From the NCBI GenBank assembly GCA_011391185.1, contig JAABRB010000009.1, positions 1 to 24,865 on the forward strand: a DNA stretch of 24,865 bases, read 5' to 3'. This stretch comes from Betaproteobacteria bacterium (GTDB lineage: Bacteria > Pseudomonadota > Gammaproteobacteria > Burkholderiales > SG8-39). A program made the position numbers and the translations under genes. Each line of letters starts with the position of its first letter. Position 1 is the first letter of the stretch. This document shows positions 7,958 through 15,122 of the stretch, in pieces. The notes below the pieces were generated by a model. It was not told the DNA's origin, searched no databases, and saw only the letters and a list, made by a program, of their open reading frames with translations.

Positions 7958-8617
7958 TCAACCTTTCCCCACCCGCAGCGGCACAAACCGCGCCGCATCG
8001 AGGCGACTCTCCTTGAATCCGGACAGGGTCCGCTCGATCAATCGAAGCTCCTGGTTGTCCGTGCCGACCGGAATCACCATTCGCCCTCCCGCCGCCAGCT
8101 GCTCCTGCAGCGCCTTGGGAACCTGGGGCGCCGCGGCCGCCACCACGATCGCGTCGAAAGGCGCCACTTCGGGCAAACCCTGGTAGCCATCGCCGTGCAC
8201 CAGGCGGAGGTTCCGCACGCGCATCGGCCGCAACTTGGATCGCGCCTTCTCCAATAGCGGCGCGATACGTTCGATCGAGTATGCCGCTTTCGCAATGCGC
8301 GCAAGCAGCGCCGCGCCGTACCCGCAACCGGTTCCGACCTCCAGGGCCCGATCGAGTTCCCGGCCGTTGCGCGCCACCTCGAGCATGCGTGCCACCGTCA
8401 GCGGCTGCGAAATGGTCTGCTCGAACCCGATCGGCAGCGCCGAATCGTCGTATGCCCGGCTCGCCAGCGCTTCATCCACGAACAGATGCCTGGGGACGTC
8501 GCGCATAGCCTCCAGGACCGCTTCGTCCGAGACCCCGTACTCCCGCAGGCGGGCGACCATTCGATCGCGCGTGCGCTGCGACGTCATCCCTGAACCGGGC
8601 GTCGGGGCGAGACTCAT
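7958..8617 (-). CDS. pcm: Protein-L-isoaspartate O-methyltransferase
   Basis: A 219-residue cytosolic enzyme that methylates isoaspartyl residues in aged proteins using S-adenosylmethionine, starting their repair. The family signature QTISQP lies at 67-72, the SAM-binding loop [15 protein letters not shown] at 92-106, and the later motif [27 protein letters not shown] is present. The start at 8617 overlaps the surE stop by four bases. An internal ATG at 8587 (residue 11) is an alternative and would give a more usual N-terminus. The long upstream open frame is a shadow of surE. The stop is one base before the nlpD start. Confidence 0.94.
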   Translation of the reverse strand: MSLAPTPGSGMTSQRTRDRMVARLREYGVSDEAVLEAMRDVPRHLFVDEALASRAYDDSALPIGFEQTISQPLTVARMLEVARNGRELDRALEVGTGCGYGAALLARIAKAAYSIERIAPLLEKARSKLRPMRVRNLRLVHGDGYQGLPEVAPFDAIVVAAAAPQVPKALQEQLAAGGRMVIPVGTDNQELRLIERTLSGFKESRLDAARFVPLRVGKG

Positions 8618-9366
8618 GCCGCGCTCGTTCCAAGCCAGCTGCGCACCAGCGCGGTCTGCTGCTGATGCGTGAGATCGATTTGCAGCGGAGTGATCGACAC
8701 GCGGCTCGATTCGAGCGCGTGGAAGTCCGTTCCGGGCCCGGCATCCTGGGCGCCGCCTGCCGCACCGATCCAGTACACGGTCTGATTGCGCGGCGTCACC
8801 GCCTTGATCACCGGCTCGGCCTTGTGGCGCTTGCCCAGACGGGTCACCTCGATCCCCTTCAGCGTCTCGTGCGCGACATCCGGAACGTTCACGTTCAGCA
8901 GCACGGGCTGCGCCGGCGGCGTGCGCCGGAAGCGCTCGACGAGTTCGCGTGCGATCCGGGCGGCTGTCGCGAAGTGCCGTCCCTCCTTGCTGGAAAGCGA
9001 CATCGCAATCGACGGAATCCCGAGTAGAAAGCCTTCCATCGCCGCGGCGACCGTCCCCGAGTAGATCGTGTCGTCGCCCATGTTGGCGCCGAGATTGATG
9101 CCGGAAACCACGATGTCGGGCAGCTGTTCGAGCAACCCGGTCACGGCAAGGTGAACGCAATCGGTCGGCGTCCCATTGACGAACAGAAATCCGTTCGCCG
9201 AGCGCCGCACGGTGAGCGGCCGGTCGAGCGTGAGCGAGTTCGACGCGCCGCTGCGGTCCCGCTCCGGAGCAACGACGGTGATCTCGCCCAGACCGTCAAG
9301 GGACTCGGCAAGGGCAGCCAAGCCGGGCGAGAAGTAGCCATCATCGTTGCTGAGCAGGATTCGCAT
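8614..9366 (-). CDS. surE: 5'/3'-nucleotidase SurE
   Basis: A 250-residue metal-dependent nucleoside-monophosphate phosphatase linked to stationary-phase survival. [10 protein letters not shown] carries the metal-binding Asp pair (8-9). Metal ligands Ser39 (PERDRSG) and Asn91 ([18 protein letters not shown]) are present. The start is the ATG at 9366, which matches the family. A GTG at 9384 would add six residues but has no ribosome binding site. It leads the surE-pcm-nlpD-rpoS series. Minus-strand -10 TATAAT at 9447-9452 may be its promoter. Confidence 0.95.
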   Translation of the reverse strand: MRILLSNDDGYFSPGLAALAESLDGLGEITVVAPERDRSGASNSLTLDRPLTVRRSANGFLFVNGTPTDCVHLAVTGLLEQLPDIVVSGINLGANMGDDTIYSGTVAAAMEGFLLGIPSIAMSLSSKEGRHFATAARIARELVERFRRTPPAQPVLLNVNVPDVAHETLKGIEVTRLGKRHKAEPVIKAVTPRNQTVYWIGAAGGAQDAGPGTDFHALESSRVSITPLQIDLTHQQQTALVRSWLGTSAA

Positions 9367-9446
9367 GCTTTCCAGGCCGTTCACGCGGCAGTGCGTGGCA
9401 TTCGTTCGAGGTCAACGCAACATCTGCCGCGCAACATGATCGCCGG

Positions 9447-9452
9447 ATTATA
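9447..9452 (-). promoter_or_regulatory. Candidate -10 box for the surE operon
   Basis: TATAAT on the minus strand, a perfect -10 hexamer in very GC-rich DNA, about 80 bases before the surE ATG. No good -35 is visible at 16-18 bases. That position is occupied by the hairpin at 9462-9479. Confidence 0.4.
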
Positions 9453-9461
9453 AGGCAGGGA

Positions 9462-9479
9462 CACGCGGTTTCCCGCGTG
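9462..9479 (-). terminator. Hairpin after the adhesin-E-like gene
   Basis: CACGCGG (9462-9468) pairs with CCGCGTG (9473-9479). On the minus strand the loop is GAAA, a stable GNRA tetraloop. It lies 39 bases past the stop of the upstream gene and just before the surE -10 box. There is no U-run, so a Rho-independent terminator is only possible. Confidence 0.4.
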
Positions 9480-9518
9480 GGCTGGGGGTCGCCGCTGCGC
9501 CGCCGGCGCACCCCGCGT

Positions 9519-9938
9519 TCAGGGCGCCGCTTTCGCGACCTTGCAGGCCCAGTCAAGCTGCCATGCCGCAATCGTCTTGGGCGGCACCGGGGCCATGCTG
9601 ATTCCCGCGCCACCGAGCATGATGTGCTCGATCAACCGCGCGTCGGTCGAGAAGGCCATTGCCTCCCGGAACCCTTGCGTGCGGGCCTGGCAGTCCATCA
9701 CACGCAGGACCTTTTTCACCTTGATCAATCGCAGCGACGCCTCGTCCTTGATCGAGGGTTTCTCGTACTCGACGCGCTCCCAGAATTCCACGCGCCCGCC
9801 GCGATTGATCACGCTCGCGGCGTCGACCTCGAATCGCAGCCCGGGCTTGACGCCGGGAACCTGGATCCAGTTCTCGTTGGCGCGCGCTACGCCGGCCGTG
9901 ACCGCCAGTATGACCAGCATGGGCAACGCGAATCTCAA
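9519..9938 (-). CDS. Exported protein of the surface-adhesin-E-like family
   Basis: A small exported protein of about 139 residues. After a hydrophobic signal (FALPMLVILAVTAGVARA, cleavage after ARA), the mature part begins NENWIQVPGVKPGLRFEVDAASVINRGGRVEFWERVEYEKP. A Trp near the start, a D-x-x-S-v-x-x-x-G-x-x-v-x-x-W pattern, and a later Cys pair (VMDCQARTQ and DWACK) match the adhesin-E-like (CNP1/surface adhesin E) fold seen in many betaproteobacteria. I place the start at the TTG at 9938 because GGAGG lies 8 bases upstream. A TTG at 9956 is the longer alternative. The physiological role is unknown. The two Cys probably form a periplasmic disulfide. Confidence 0.72.
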   Translation of the reverse strand: MRFALPMLVILAVTAGVARANENWIQVPGVKPGLRFEVDAASVINRGGRVEFWERVEYEKPSIKDEASLRLIKVKKVLRVMDCQARTQGFREAMAFSTDARLIEHIMLGGAGISMAPVPPKTIAAWQLDWACKVAKAAP

Positions 9939-10058
9939 GGTGCCGGCCTCCCGCAACGCCGATCGCCGGTGCTTCGCGCCGAACCCGGTGGCCCGGCGCG
10001 CACTGGCGCTGCGCGGAAGGTAAACGACTCGCTCCGCCTTGACAAGGCGGCGCGGCGC

Positions 10059-10406
10059 TCAGGCGGCCTCGTCGACGAGTTCCGGGCGCGCCAATTCGTC
10101 GAGGACATCGCGTACGAGCGCGCCCACCGAAGTTTCCGCGATCCGTACGTCGTTCATGAGCGAACGGAGGTTCTCGTCGCTGATGCGCAGGGTGGCGCTT
10201 GCGTTCGCCGACGAGACCCGGAACGAATGCCATTCGCGCCGGTCATGCGCTCCCTGGCCATCGTTCCAGACAATCGATCCCAGCGTGAGGGACCGGGCAC
10301 GCAACTGCGACGCGAGGTGCGATACCAGCAGCGCCGCACCGGTGCGGCGGATTTCCGCGTTGACATACGCGGCGGGCAGGGACCCCTTGTCAAGATCAGG
10401 CTTCAT
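10059..10406 (-). CDS. Hypothetical protein, 115 aa
   Basis: I do not recognise this protein. It is 115 residues, soluble, without signal peptide or membrane segment. The middle reads LGSIVWNDGQGAHDRREWHSFRVSSANASATLRISDENLRSL, predicted beta-rich then helical, ending in an acidic tail. Amino-acid composition and GC-rich third positions look like a real gene, and the same-length frames on the other strand are Arg-rich and less natural. No clear ribosome binding site precedes the ATG at 10406. It stands alone between the adhesin-E-like gene and the cyclase and points away from the latter. Confidence 0.55.
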   Translation of the reverse strand: MKPDLDKGSLPAAYVNAEIRRTGAALLVSHLASQLRARSLTLGSIVWNDGQGAHDRREWHSFRVSSANASATLRISDENLRSLMNDVRIAETSVGALVRDVLDELARPELVDEAA

Positions 10407-10434
10407 CGCGGGCGTCCGGGCGACTATCGCGCCG

Positions 10435-10464
10435 CTATTCGGAGAAGCGCCTCTATCCGGAGAA
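10435..10464. repeat. Short direct repeat CTATYCGGAGAA x2
   Basis: Two copies of CTAT(T/C)CGGAGAA at 10435-10446 and 10453-10464, 18 bases apart, lie about 30 bases upstream of the 115-residue minus-strand gene. The spacing could suit a regulator binding direct repeats, but it may be chance. Confidence 0.3.
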
Positions 10465-10604
10465 TGACATCTGACAGTCGCATGCGGACCATGTTACGCC
10501 GCGGCGCGCGGCTGCCGTGAACCCGATGACGCCAAAGCGAGAACTTTTCCGCCGTCCACGAGTGATTTTTCCCGGGCGGCGCGCGCCGCGCCCCCGGGTG
10601 TCGC

Positions 10605-10717
10605 TACAATCGCGCCGCAACGCGCACTGCAAGGATTTGATCCTGATTGGAAATGAGATTCTTCCGCGGGCGAAGCGGAAACAGCACGGACGCACGGAAG
10701 GCTTGCGCCCGCCTTTT
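10605..10717 (+). ncRNA. Possible small RNA or structured leader upstream of the cyclase
   Basis: A -10-like TACAAT (10605-10610) is followed by three hairpins. They are AGGAT-ttg-ATCCT (10632-10644), TTCCGC-gggcgaa-GCGGAA (10662-10680), and AAGGC-n8-GCCTT followed by TT (10698-10717), the last terminator-like. The second and third hairpins compete with a 7-bp pairing, GCGGGCG (10666-10672) with CGCCCGC (10706-10712), as in an attenuator. No -35 is evident and I recognise no known RNA family. It could be a stand-alone RNA or a leader of the diguanylate cyclase gene 130 bases downstream. This region (10407-10845) otherwise holds only the direct repeat and a weak ORF. Confidence 0.3.
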
Positions 10718-10720
10718 GCG

Positions 10721-10849
10721 ATGGCGCGTCCACGCGAGCCCGCGGCCCGGCCGCCGGCCCGCTCGCGGCAGTTCACCGGGCTGGACGGCGCCGAGCACGG
10801 GGGCGGGGGCGACACCGCGTTGTTCGACCTCCTTCAGGACATTGTTTGA
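10721..10849 (+). CDS. Possible 42-codon ORF coupled to the diguanylate cyclase
   Basis: An ATG at 10721 opens a 42-residue frame ending QFTGLDGAEHGGGGDTALFD then LLQDIV. Its TGA overlaps the TTG start of the next gene (TTGA), the layout of translational coupling. Third positions are strongly GC-biased. Against it, the first half is Pro/Arg-rich, there is no ribosome binding site, and I know no homologue. It could equally be an untranslated leader. Function unknown. Confidence 0.25.
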   Translation: MARPREPAARPPARSRQFTGLDGAEHGGGGDTALFDLLQDIV

Positions 10850-12072
10850 ATAGCGCATTGCTTCGAACACTCGGCCCGCTCCTCGTGCCGGTCGTGGTGA
10901 TGGTCGCGGCCTGGCTGTTTCTTCCCCACGCCGCTGACTTGCCCGAAAGCGTCCGAACGTGGATCCCATGGGGCGTCCTCGTCCTCGGAGCGCTGCTGGC
11001 TGCCGCGTTCAGCCGGGGCCGCGTCTTCTTTGCACTCTGCACCCTTGCGCTTGCCTACCTTGCAGCGCGCCATTGGATGGCAGGTGGCCTCGCCAGCTGG
11101 CCCGCCCGGACCGTGTACACGGCCATGTGCATGTTCGTCCCCATCAATCTCGCCCTGTTCACGATCTTCCGCGAACGGGGCATCTTCAACGGACACGGCG
11201 GCAACAAGACCCTCCTTATCGCACTGCAGGTGATCGTCACCGCCTGGATCGGATTGGAACGGCAGACGGTGCCCCTGGAGCTGGTCGCGCAGCCGTTCCT
11301 GCCCGAATGGATTGCCCGCGACACGATCATTCCGCATGCGGCACTGGTACTGCTGGTGATTGCATTCGCGGTCGTCCTCGCGAAAGCGCTCCTGTGGCGC
11401 TCGCCGATTGACGTCGCGGTCGCGGGTGCGCTGTATGCGTTCGGAACGGCGACCGACGCGGCGGCGCGACCGGACGCTTTCGCCACCTACCTGCTCGCTG
11501 CAGCGCTGATGCTCACGGTCGGCATGCTGCAGGACTCCTACCGGATGGCGTTTCTGGATGAGCTGACCGGCCTGCCAAGTCGTCGCGCGCTCGACGATCG
11601 CATGCTCGGCCTGGGCCGACGTTTCGTCATCGCCATGGTGGACGTCGACCACTTCAAGAAATTCAACGATTCCCATGGACACGACGTGGGCGATCAGGTG
11701 CTGCGCATGGTGGCCGCCAAGATGCGCGACGTCGAAGGAGGCGGTCGCCCGTATCGCTACGGCGGCGAGGAGTTCACCATCGTTTTCCCCAGGCAAAGTT
11801 TCGACGAAGCGCTGCCGCACCTGGAGGCGCTGCGTGCGCGCATTGCGGAATACCGAATGGCCATTCGTGCTTCCGATCGCCCTAAGCGGACCCAGGCCGG
11901 TAAACGCCGACGCACGTCCGCGGGCAAGGCGCCGCGCGATGTCTCGGTAACGGTCAGCATCGGCGTCGCCCAGCGCACCGAGCGGCTCGACACCCCTGAA
12001 AAGGTCATTCAAAGCGCCGACAAGGCGCTCTACCGCGCCAAGAAAGCAGGCCGCAACCGCGTCGCACGCTGA
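10846..12072 (+). CDS. Membrane-bound diguanylate cyclase (GGDEF)
   Basis: A 408-residue inner-membrane enzyme that makes cyclic-di-GMP from two GTP. About six or seven hydrophobic segments fill residues 1-230, a sensor of unknown ligand. A GGDEF domain follows, starting LDELTGLPSRRALDDR (237-252). The metal Asp lies in VDVDHFKKFNDSHGHDVGD and the active-site loop is RYGGEEF (GGEEF 306-310), so it should be active. The inhibitory RxxD site is absent (EGGG at that place), suggesting no product inhibition. A basic insert of about 25 residues (RPKRTQAGKRRRTSAGK) interrupts the domain before VSIGVA. The start is the TTG at 10846 with AGGA upstream. The gene may be coupled to the short ORF before it. 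Confidence 0.9.
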   Translation: MNSALLRTLGPLLVPVVVMVAAWLFLPHAADLPESVRTWIPWGVLVLGALLAAAFSRGRVFFALCTLALAYLAARHWMAGGLASWPARTVYTAMCMFVPINLALFTIFRERGIFNGHGGNKTLLIALQVIVTAWIGLERQTVPLELVAQPFLPEWIARDTIIPHAALVLLVIAFAVVLAKALLWRSPIDVAVAGALYAFGTATDAAARPDAFATYLLAAALMLTVGMLQDSYRMAFLDELTGLPSRRALDDRMLGLGRRFVIAMVDVDHFKKFNDSHGHDVGDQVLRMVAAKMRDVEGGGRPYRYGGEEFTIVFPRQSFDEALPHLEALRARIAEYRMAIRASDRPKRTQAGKRRRTSAGKAPRDVSVTVSIGVAQRTERLDTPEKVIQSADKALYRAKKAGRNRVAR

Positions 12073-12100
12073 CCGATTCGGTCGGATTCCTTGGGGGCGC

Positions 12101-12106
12101 TACACT
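12101..12106 (+). promoter_or_regulatory. Candidate -10 box at the ceramidase-like gene
   Basis: TACACT sits only 8 bases before the ATG at 12115. If used, transcription would begin at or next to the ATG, giving a leaderless message. No Shine-Dalgarno is seen before this ATG, which fits. The -35 is poor. Confidence 0.35.
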
Positions 12107-12114
12107 CTCGCGCC

Positions 12115-12768
12115 ATGCCCTGGTCCAGCCAGATCGACCTCTACTGCGAGCGAACCGATCTCTCGCTCGGGTCGGAGCCGCTCAACGCGCTCACGAATCT
12201 CGCGTTTCTCGTGGCGGCCGCCCTGCTCTGGCGCGCGCAGTCCGCGGCGGAGACGACCGTTGATGCGCGGGATCGCGCGCTCGCAGTGCTGATCGGCACG
12301 ATCGGCGTCGCGAGCTTGCTCTTCCATACCCTGGCGACGGTCTGGGCCGCGCTCGCCGATACGCTTAGCATTCTCCTCTTCGCGGCTTACTTTCTGTTCC
12401 TGTTACTCACTCGAGCGGTACGACTCGCCACCGCTCATGCGTTCGTCGCGGCGTGCGGTTTCGCCGCGTTGAGCTACGCGTTTCCTCGCGCGCTGCCCCC
12501 AGGCCCCGCAGCCGGGTCGGCAGGATACCTGCCGTACTTCGTCGCACTCGCGCTGATAGTCATCTACCTCTGGCGCAGGCGGCATGCGGCGGCGCGCGCC
12601 ATACTGGGCGCGACGCTCCTGTTTCTGGTGTCGCTTGGGTTGCGCACCGTGGATCCGGCGCTGTGCCCGGGATTTCCCACCGGGACCCATTTCCTCTGGC
12701 ACCTGTTGAACGCCGTGGTGCTCTATCAGCTCGCGCGCGAACTCAGCATCGGCCTGCGCGGGCGCTGA
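12115..12768 (+). CDS. Ceramidase-superfamily (CREST) membrane protein
   Basis: A 217-residue protein with about seven hydrophobic segments. The N-terminus MPWSSQIDLYCERTDLSLGSEPLNALTNLAFLVAA closely resembles bacterial ceramidase-domain proteins. Conserved polar residues of the superfamily are visible: SLLFHTLATVWAALADTLSI (Ser, His, Asp) and, near the C-terminus, GTHFLWHLLNA with two His. These are the expected metal ligands of the membrane hydrolase active site. The natural substrate in bacteria lacking ceramides is unknown; an amide-linked lipid is possible. The ATG at 12115 is preferred over the upstream TTG at 12091, because family members start with a Trp-Ile-Asp-Tyr-Cys-like motif right after Met. 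It converges with the EAL gene, whose stop lies 18 bases away. Confidence 0.82.
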   Translation: MPWSSQIDLYCERTDLSLGSEPLNALTNLAFLVAAALLWRAQSAAETTVDARDRALAVLIGTIGVASLLFHTLATVWAALADTLSILLFAAYFLFLLLTRAVRLATAHAFVAACGFAALSYAFPRALPPGPAAGSAGYLPYFVALALIVIYLWRRRHAAARAILGATLLFLVSLGLRTVDPALCPGFPTGTHFLWHLLNAVVLYQLARELSIGLRGR

Positions 12769-12786
12769 GCCGCATCACCCGCCGCG

Positions 12787-15033
12787 CTACGCAGCGGCCA
12801 TGTGATGCGTGCAGAAATCCGCGGCGGACATCGGCCGCCCAAAGAAGAATCCCTGCATTTCCGCACAACCCTTCTCGAGCAGGTTGCGATACTGCGCCTC
12901 GCTCTCCACGCCCTCGGCCGTCACATCGAGATGCAGCGCTTCCGCGAGCGAGATGATCGCCGCGGCGATCGCGCCGCTGCGCCGGTGAACGAGCAGATCA
13001 TGAACGAAGGACTGGTCGATCTTGATCCGGTTTACGGGAAGTTTCTTGATCCGGTCGAGGCTCGAATAGCCGATACCGAAGTCGTCAATGGCGATCTTCA
13101 CGCCAAGCTCGCGCAGGCGCCCGAGCGTCTGGAACATCGCGGGCGAGTACTCGGCGAAATCGGTTTCGGTGAGTTCGATCTCGAGCAGCGCGGGGTCCAG
13201 GCCGCACGCGGCGAGCGACGTCTCCACGATCGGAATGAAGCTCGGATCGACGAGCTGCCGGCTGGAAACGTTGACCGCAACCCGGATCGGCGGACAACCC
13301 GAGTCCTGCCACGCCTGACTCTGGCGGCAGGCCTCGCGTATGACCCACTCGCCGATCGGCACGATCTTTCCGGTGCGCTCCGCGACGCGGATGAATTCAC
13401 TCGGCCCGATTTCCCCGAACGAAGGATGGTGCCAGCGCAGCAGCGCCTCCGCGCCCGATATCCGTCCGGTCGCCGCGTCAACCTGCGGCTGATAGTGGAG
13501 CTCCAGCTCGTTGCGTTCGAGCGCCCGGGACAGCGCACCCTCGATATTGGGGCCCGGGCCATCCACGCGCGGCGAATCCGGTGCGTATTCGCGAATGCAT
13601 CCGCCACCGCTCCGCTTCGCCGCCGCGGCCGCCTGTTCGGCACACTCCAGCAGCTCCGTCGCGTTCGACGCATGATCGGGAACCGCCGCGATCCCGATGC
13701 TCGCCGAGACGCATACCGCGCGGTCGTGGGCCAGAAACGGCGGCAACATCGCTTTCAGAAGCTTGCCGGCGACCGTGCTTGCGTCCTGGTGGCTCGTCAT
13801 GCGCGGCACGAGAACGGTGAACGCGTCGCCCCCCAACCGCGCCACGGTGTCCTGCTCGCGGACCGCCGCCCGGATGCGCGCGGCGGCCTGGAACAGGAGG
13901 CGGTCGGCGACTTCGTGTCCGAACGCCTCGCGGACGAAATCGATTCGATCCAGGTCCATGAACAGCAGGACCACGTGCTCGTCGGTGCGCTTGGAAAGCG
14001 CGATCTGCTGCGCGACCCGATCCTGGAACAGCAGCCGGTTCGGCAACCCGGTGAGTGGATCGTGATGCGCGAGATGGTGCAATCGCGATTCCGCATCCTG
14101 GAACACCGAGAAATCCTGCAAGAGCGCGAGATACCCGCCGATTTCGCCGTTCGCGTCCGCGACGCTCGAGATCGCCAGCAATGTCTGGCGCTCCTCGCCG
14201 TTCGCGTGACGATTCCAGATCTCGCCCGACCACTCGCCCGTGTCCCGGAGACGCTTCCACATCCGCTCGAAGAATCCCGGCGCATGGCGCCCGGATCTCA
14301 GGATGCTGGCCGGATTGTCCACCACGGCGTCGGCGTTAAAGCCGGTGAGCCGCGTGAACGCCGGATTCACCGCGAGCACGTGTCCGCCCGAATCGGTGAG
14401 CATCATCGGATCGGTCGCGGTCAAAAATGCCAGATCGGGAAGCGACTGCTTCGGCGCGGCGGCGTCGTTCGCCTCCTGGACACGAATCAGCCAGCTGAGC
14501 GTACCGGCGCCGCCCGGATGTGCGATGAGGCTTGCAATCACCAGCGCGTCGCCCGTGACCAGCGCGTCGCCCGTGCGCGCCGTCTTCAGCACGCCTCGCC
14601 AGCTGTAGGTGTCGGTGCAGGACACCGCTCGAATCCGCTCGAGAAGCGTCGCGAATTCGGGTTGGCCGGACGGCGCGACGAAATCGCCTATCGCCAACCC
14701 CTTCAGAACGGCCTCTCCGGTGAGGAGCGACGCAAGCTCGGCGTCGCATTCGAGCACGCGCCCGCTGAAATCGGTGACGAGATGCAGCTCCAGGGGCGCA
14801 GACCCGGGACTTCGCGCGACCGTTCGCCCGGTTGGTGCGCCGCCGCGCGCGCTGCGCGACCCCTGGTACTCCTGCGAGCCCTGGGAAACTTGCGAGGCTT
14901 GCGACACTTGCGACACTTGCGACGCTTGCGACGCTTGCGACACTTGCGACACTTGCGACACTTGTAAACCCGTCGCGACCTGCCGAGCCCTGATCCGCGC
15001 GAGCTCATGCAGGAGTTGCTTCGATTCGATCAT
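12787..15033 (-). CDS. PAS-GGDEF-EAL cyclic-di-GMP phosphodiesterase
   Basis: A 748-residue signalling protein. After a helix (1-22) comes a low-complexity QVS/QAS tripeptide repeat (about 24-60). A weak PAS-like region (about 80-190) and a PAS domain (about 200-315; TDSGGHVLAVNPAFTRLTGF) follow. The GGDEF domain (about 325-485) is degenerate: the loop is RLGGDAF (401-405), with Ala replacing the Glu, so cyclase activity is doubtful. The EAL domain (about 498-745) is intact: EALLRW (529-534), NVS, ELTET, DDFG (650-653), KID, AEGVE and QGF are all present. It should therefore degrade cyclic-di-GMP. It has no membrane segments. The ATG at 15033 has a GGGGGAGGA leader very close and overlaps the stop of a small upstream ORF. 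Confidence 0.92.
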   Translation of the reverse strand: MIESKQLLHELARIRARQVATGLQVSQVSQVSQASQASQVSQVSQASQVSQGSQEYQGSRSARGGAPTGRTVARSPGSAPLELHLVTDFSGRVLECDAELASLLTGEAVLKGLAIGDFVAPSGQPEFATLLERIRAVSCTDTYSWRGVLKTARTGDALVTGDALVIASLIAHPGGAGTLSWLIRVQEANDAAAPKQSLPDLAFLTATDPMMLTDSGGHVLAVNPAFTRLTGFNADAVVDNPASILRSGRHAPGFFERMWKRLRDTGEWSGEIWNRHANGEERQTLLAISSVADANGEIGGYLALLQDFSVFQDAESRLHHLAHHDPLTGLPNRLLFQDRVAQQIALSKRTDEHVVLLFMDLDRIDFVREAFGHEVADRLLFQAAARIRAAVREQDTVARLGGDAFTVLVPRMTSHQDASTVAGKLLKAMLPPFLAHDRAVCVSASIGIAAVPDHASNATELLECAEQAAAAAKRSGGGCIREYAPDSPRVDGPGPNIEGALSRALERNELELHYQPQVDAATGRISGAEALLRWHHPSFGEIGPSEFIRVAERTGKIVPIGEWVIREACRQSQAWQDSGCPPIRVAVNVSSRQLVDPSFIPIVETSLAACGLDPALLEIELTETDFAEYSPAMFQTLGRLRELGVKIAIDDFGIGYSSLDRIKKLPVNRIKIDQSFVHDLLVHRRSGAIAAAIISLAEALHLDVTAEGVESEAQYRNLLEKGCAEMQGFFFGRPMSAADFCTHHMAAA
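14540..14575. repeat. 18-bp tandem duplication inside the EAL gene
   Basis: The unit ACCAGCGCGTCGCCCGTG occurs twice in a row (14540-14557, 14558-14575). It duplicates the hexapeptide TGDALV in the linker before the second PAS domain. Both copies are identical, suggesting a recent slippage event. Confidence 0.85.
14889..14969. repeat. 9-bp tandem repeat encoding (Q-V/A-S)n
   Basis: Nine successive 9-bp units, mostly CTTGCGAC(A/G) on the plus strand, cover 14889-14969. The first and last are diverged, and more degenerate units continue down to about 14862. Read on the minus strand they give Gln-Val/Ala-Ser tripeptides near the N-terminus of the EAL protein. Being a multiple of three, unit gain or loss would change length without breaking the frame. 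Confidence 0.9.
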
Positions 15034-15086
15034 TCCTCCCCCTGCGCCCCACGCATTGGGGAACGACTGTTGTTTGCTTGGCTCAT
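15030..15086 (-). CDS. Putative 18-aa leader ORF coupled to the EAL gene
   Basis: The ORF encodes MSQANNSRSPMRGAQGEE. An AGGAGG lies about 8 bases before the ATG at 15086, stronger than any site for the EAL gene itself. The TGA overlaps the EAL start as ATGA, so ribosomes finishing this peptide could restart on the EAL gene. No homologue is known to me. It is too short to judge by composition, so it may be a true small protein or only a coupling leader. Confidence 0.45.
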   Translation of the reverse strand: MSQANNSRSPMRGAQGEE

Positions 15087-15122
15087 TTGGGCTTCCTCCT
15101 GTCTCGACCCCCGGGAGTCACC

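Noticed and set aside
10517..10720. Upstream part of the 110-codon plus frame before the cyclase
   Set aside because: Arg/Pro-rich with no ribosome site and crossing the hairpin cluster; only the last 42 codons were kept as a weak candidate.
10605..10860. 6S RNA or c-di-GMP riboswitch
   Set aside because: No long 6S-like closing stem with an open central bubble, and no GEMM core motifs; only generic hairpins are supported.
10834..12012. 392-codon frame on the minus strand
   Set aside because: Antisense to the diguanylate cyclase, which has a clear active site; composition is unnatural.
12802..14967. 721-codon open frame on the plus strand
   Set aside because: Antisense to the PAS-GGDEF-EAL gene; Arg/His-rich, no recognisable domains. 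GC-rich codons on one strand keep the other open.
14889..14969. CRISPR-like or regulatory repeat array
   Set aside because: Units are 9 bp with no spacers and are in frame in the EAL gene, so this is a coding minisatellite.
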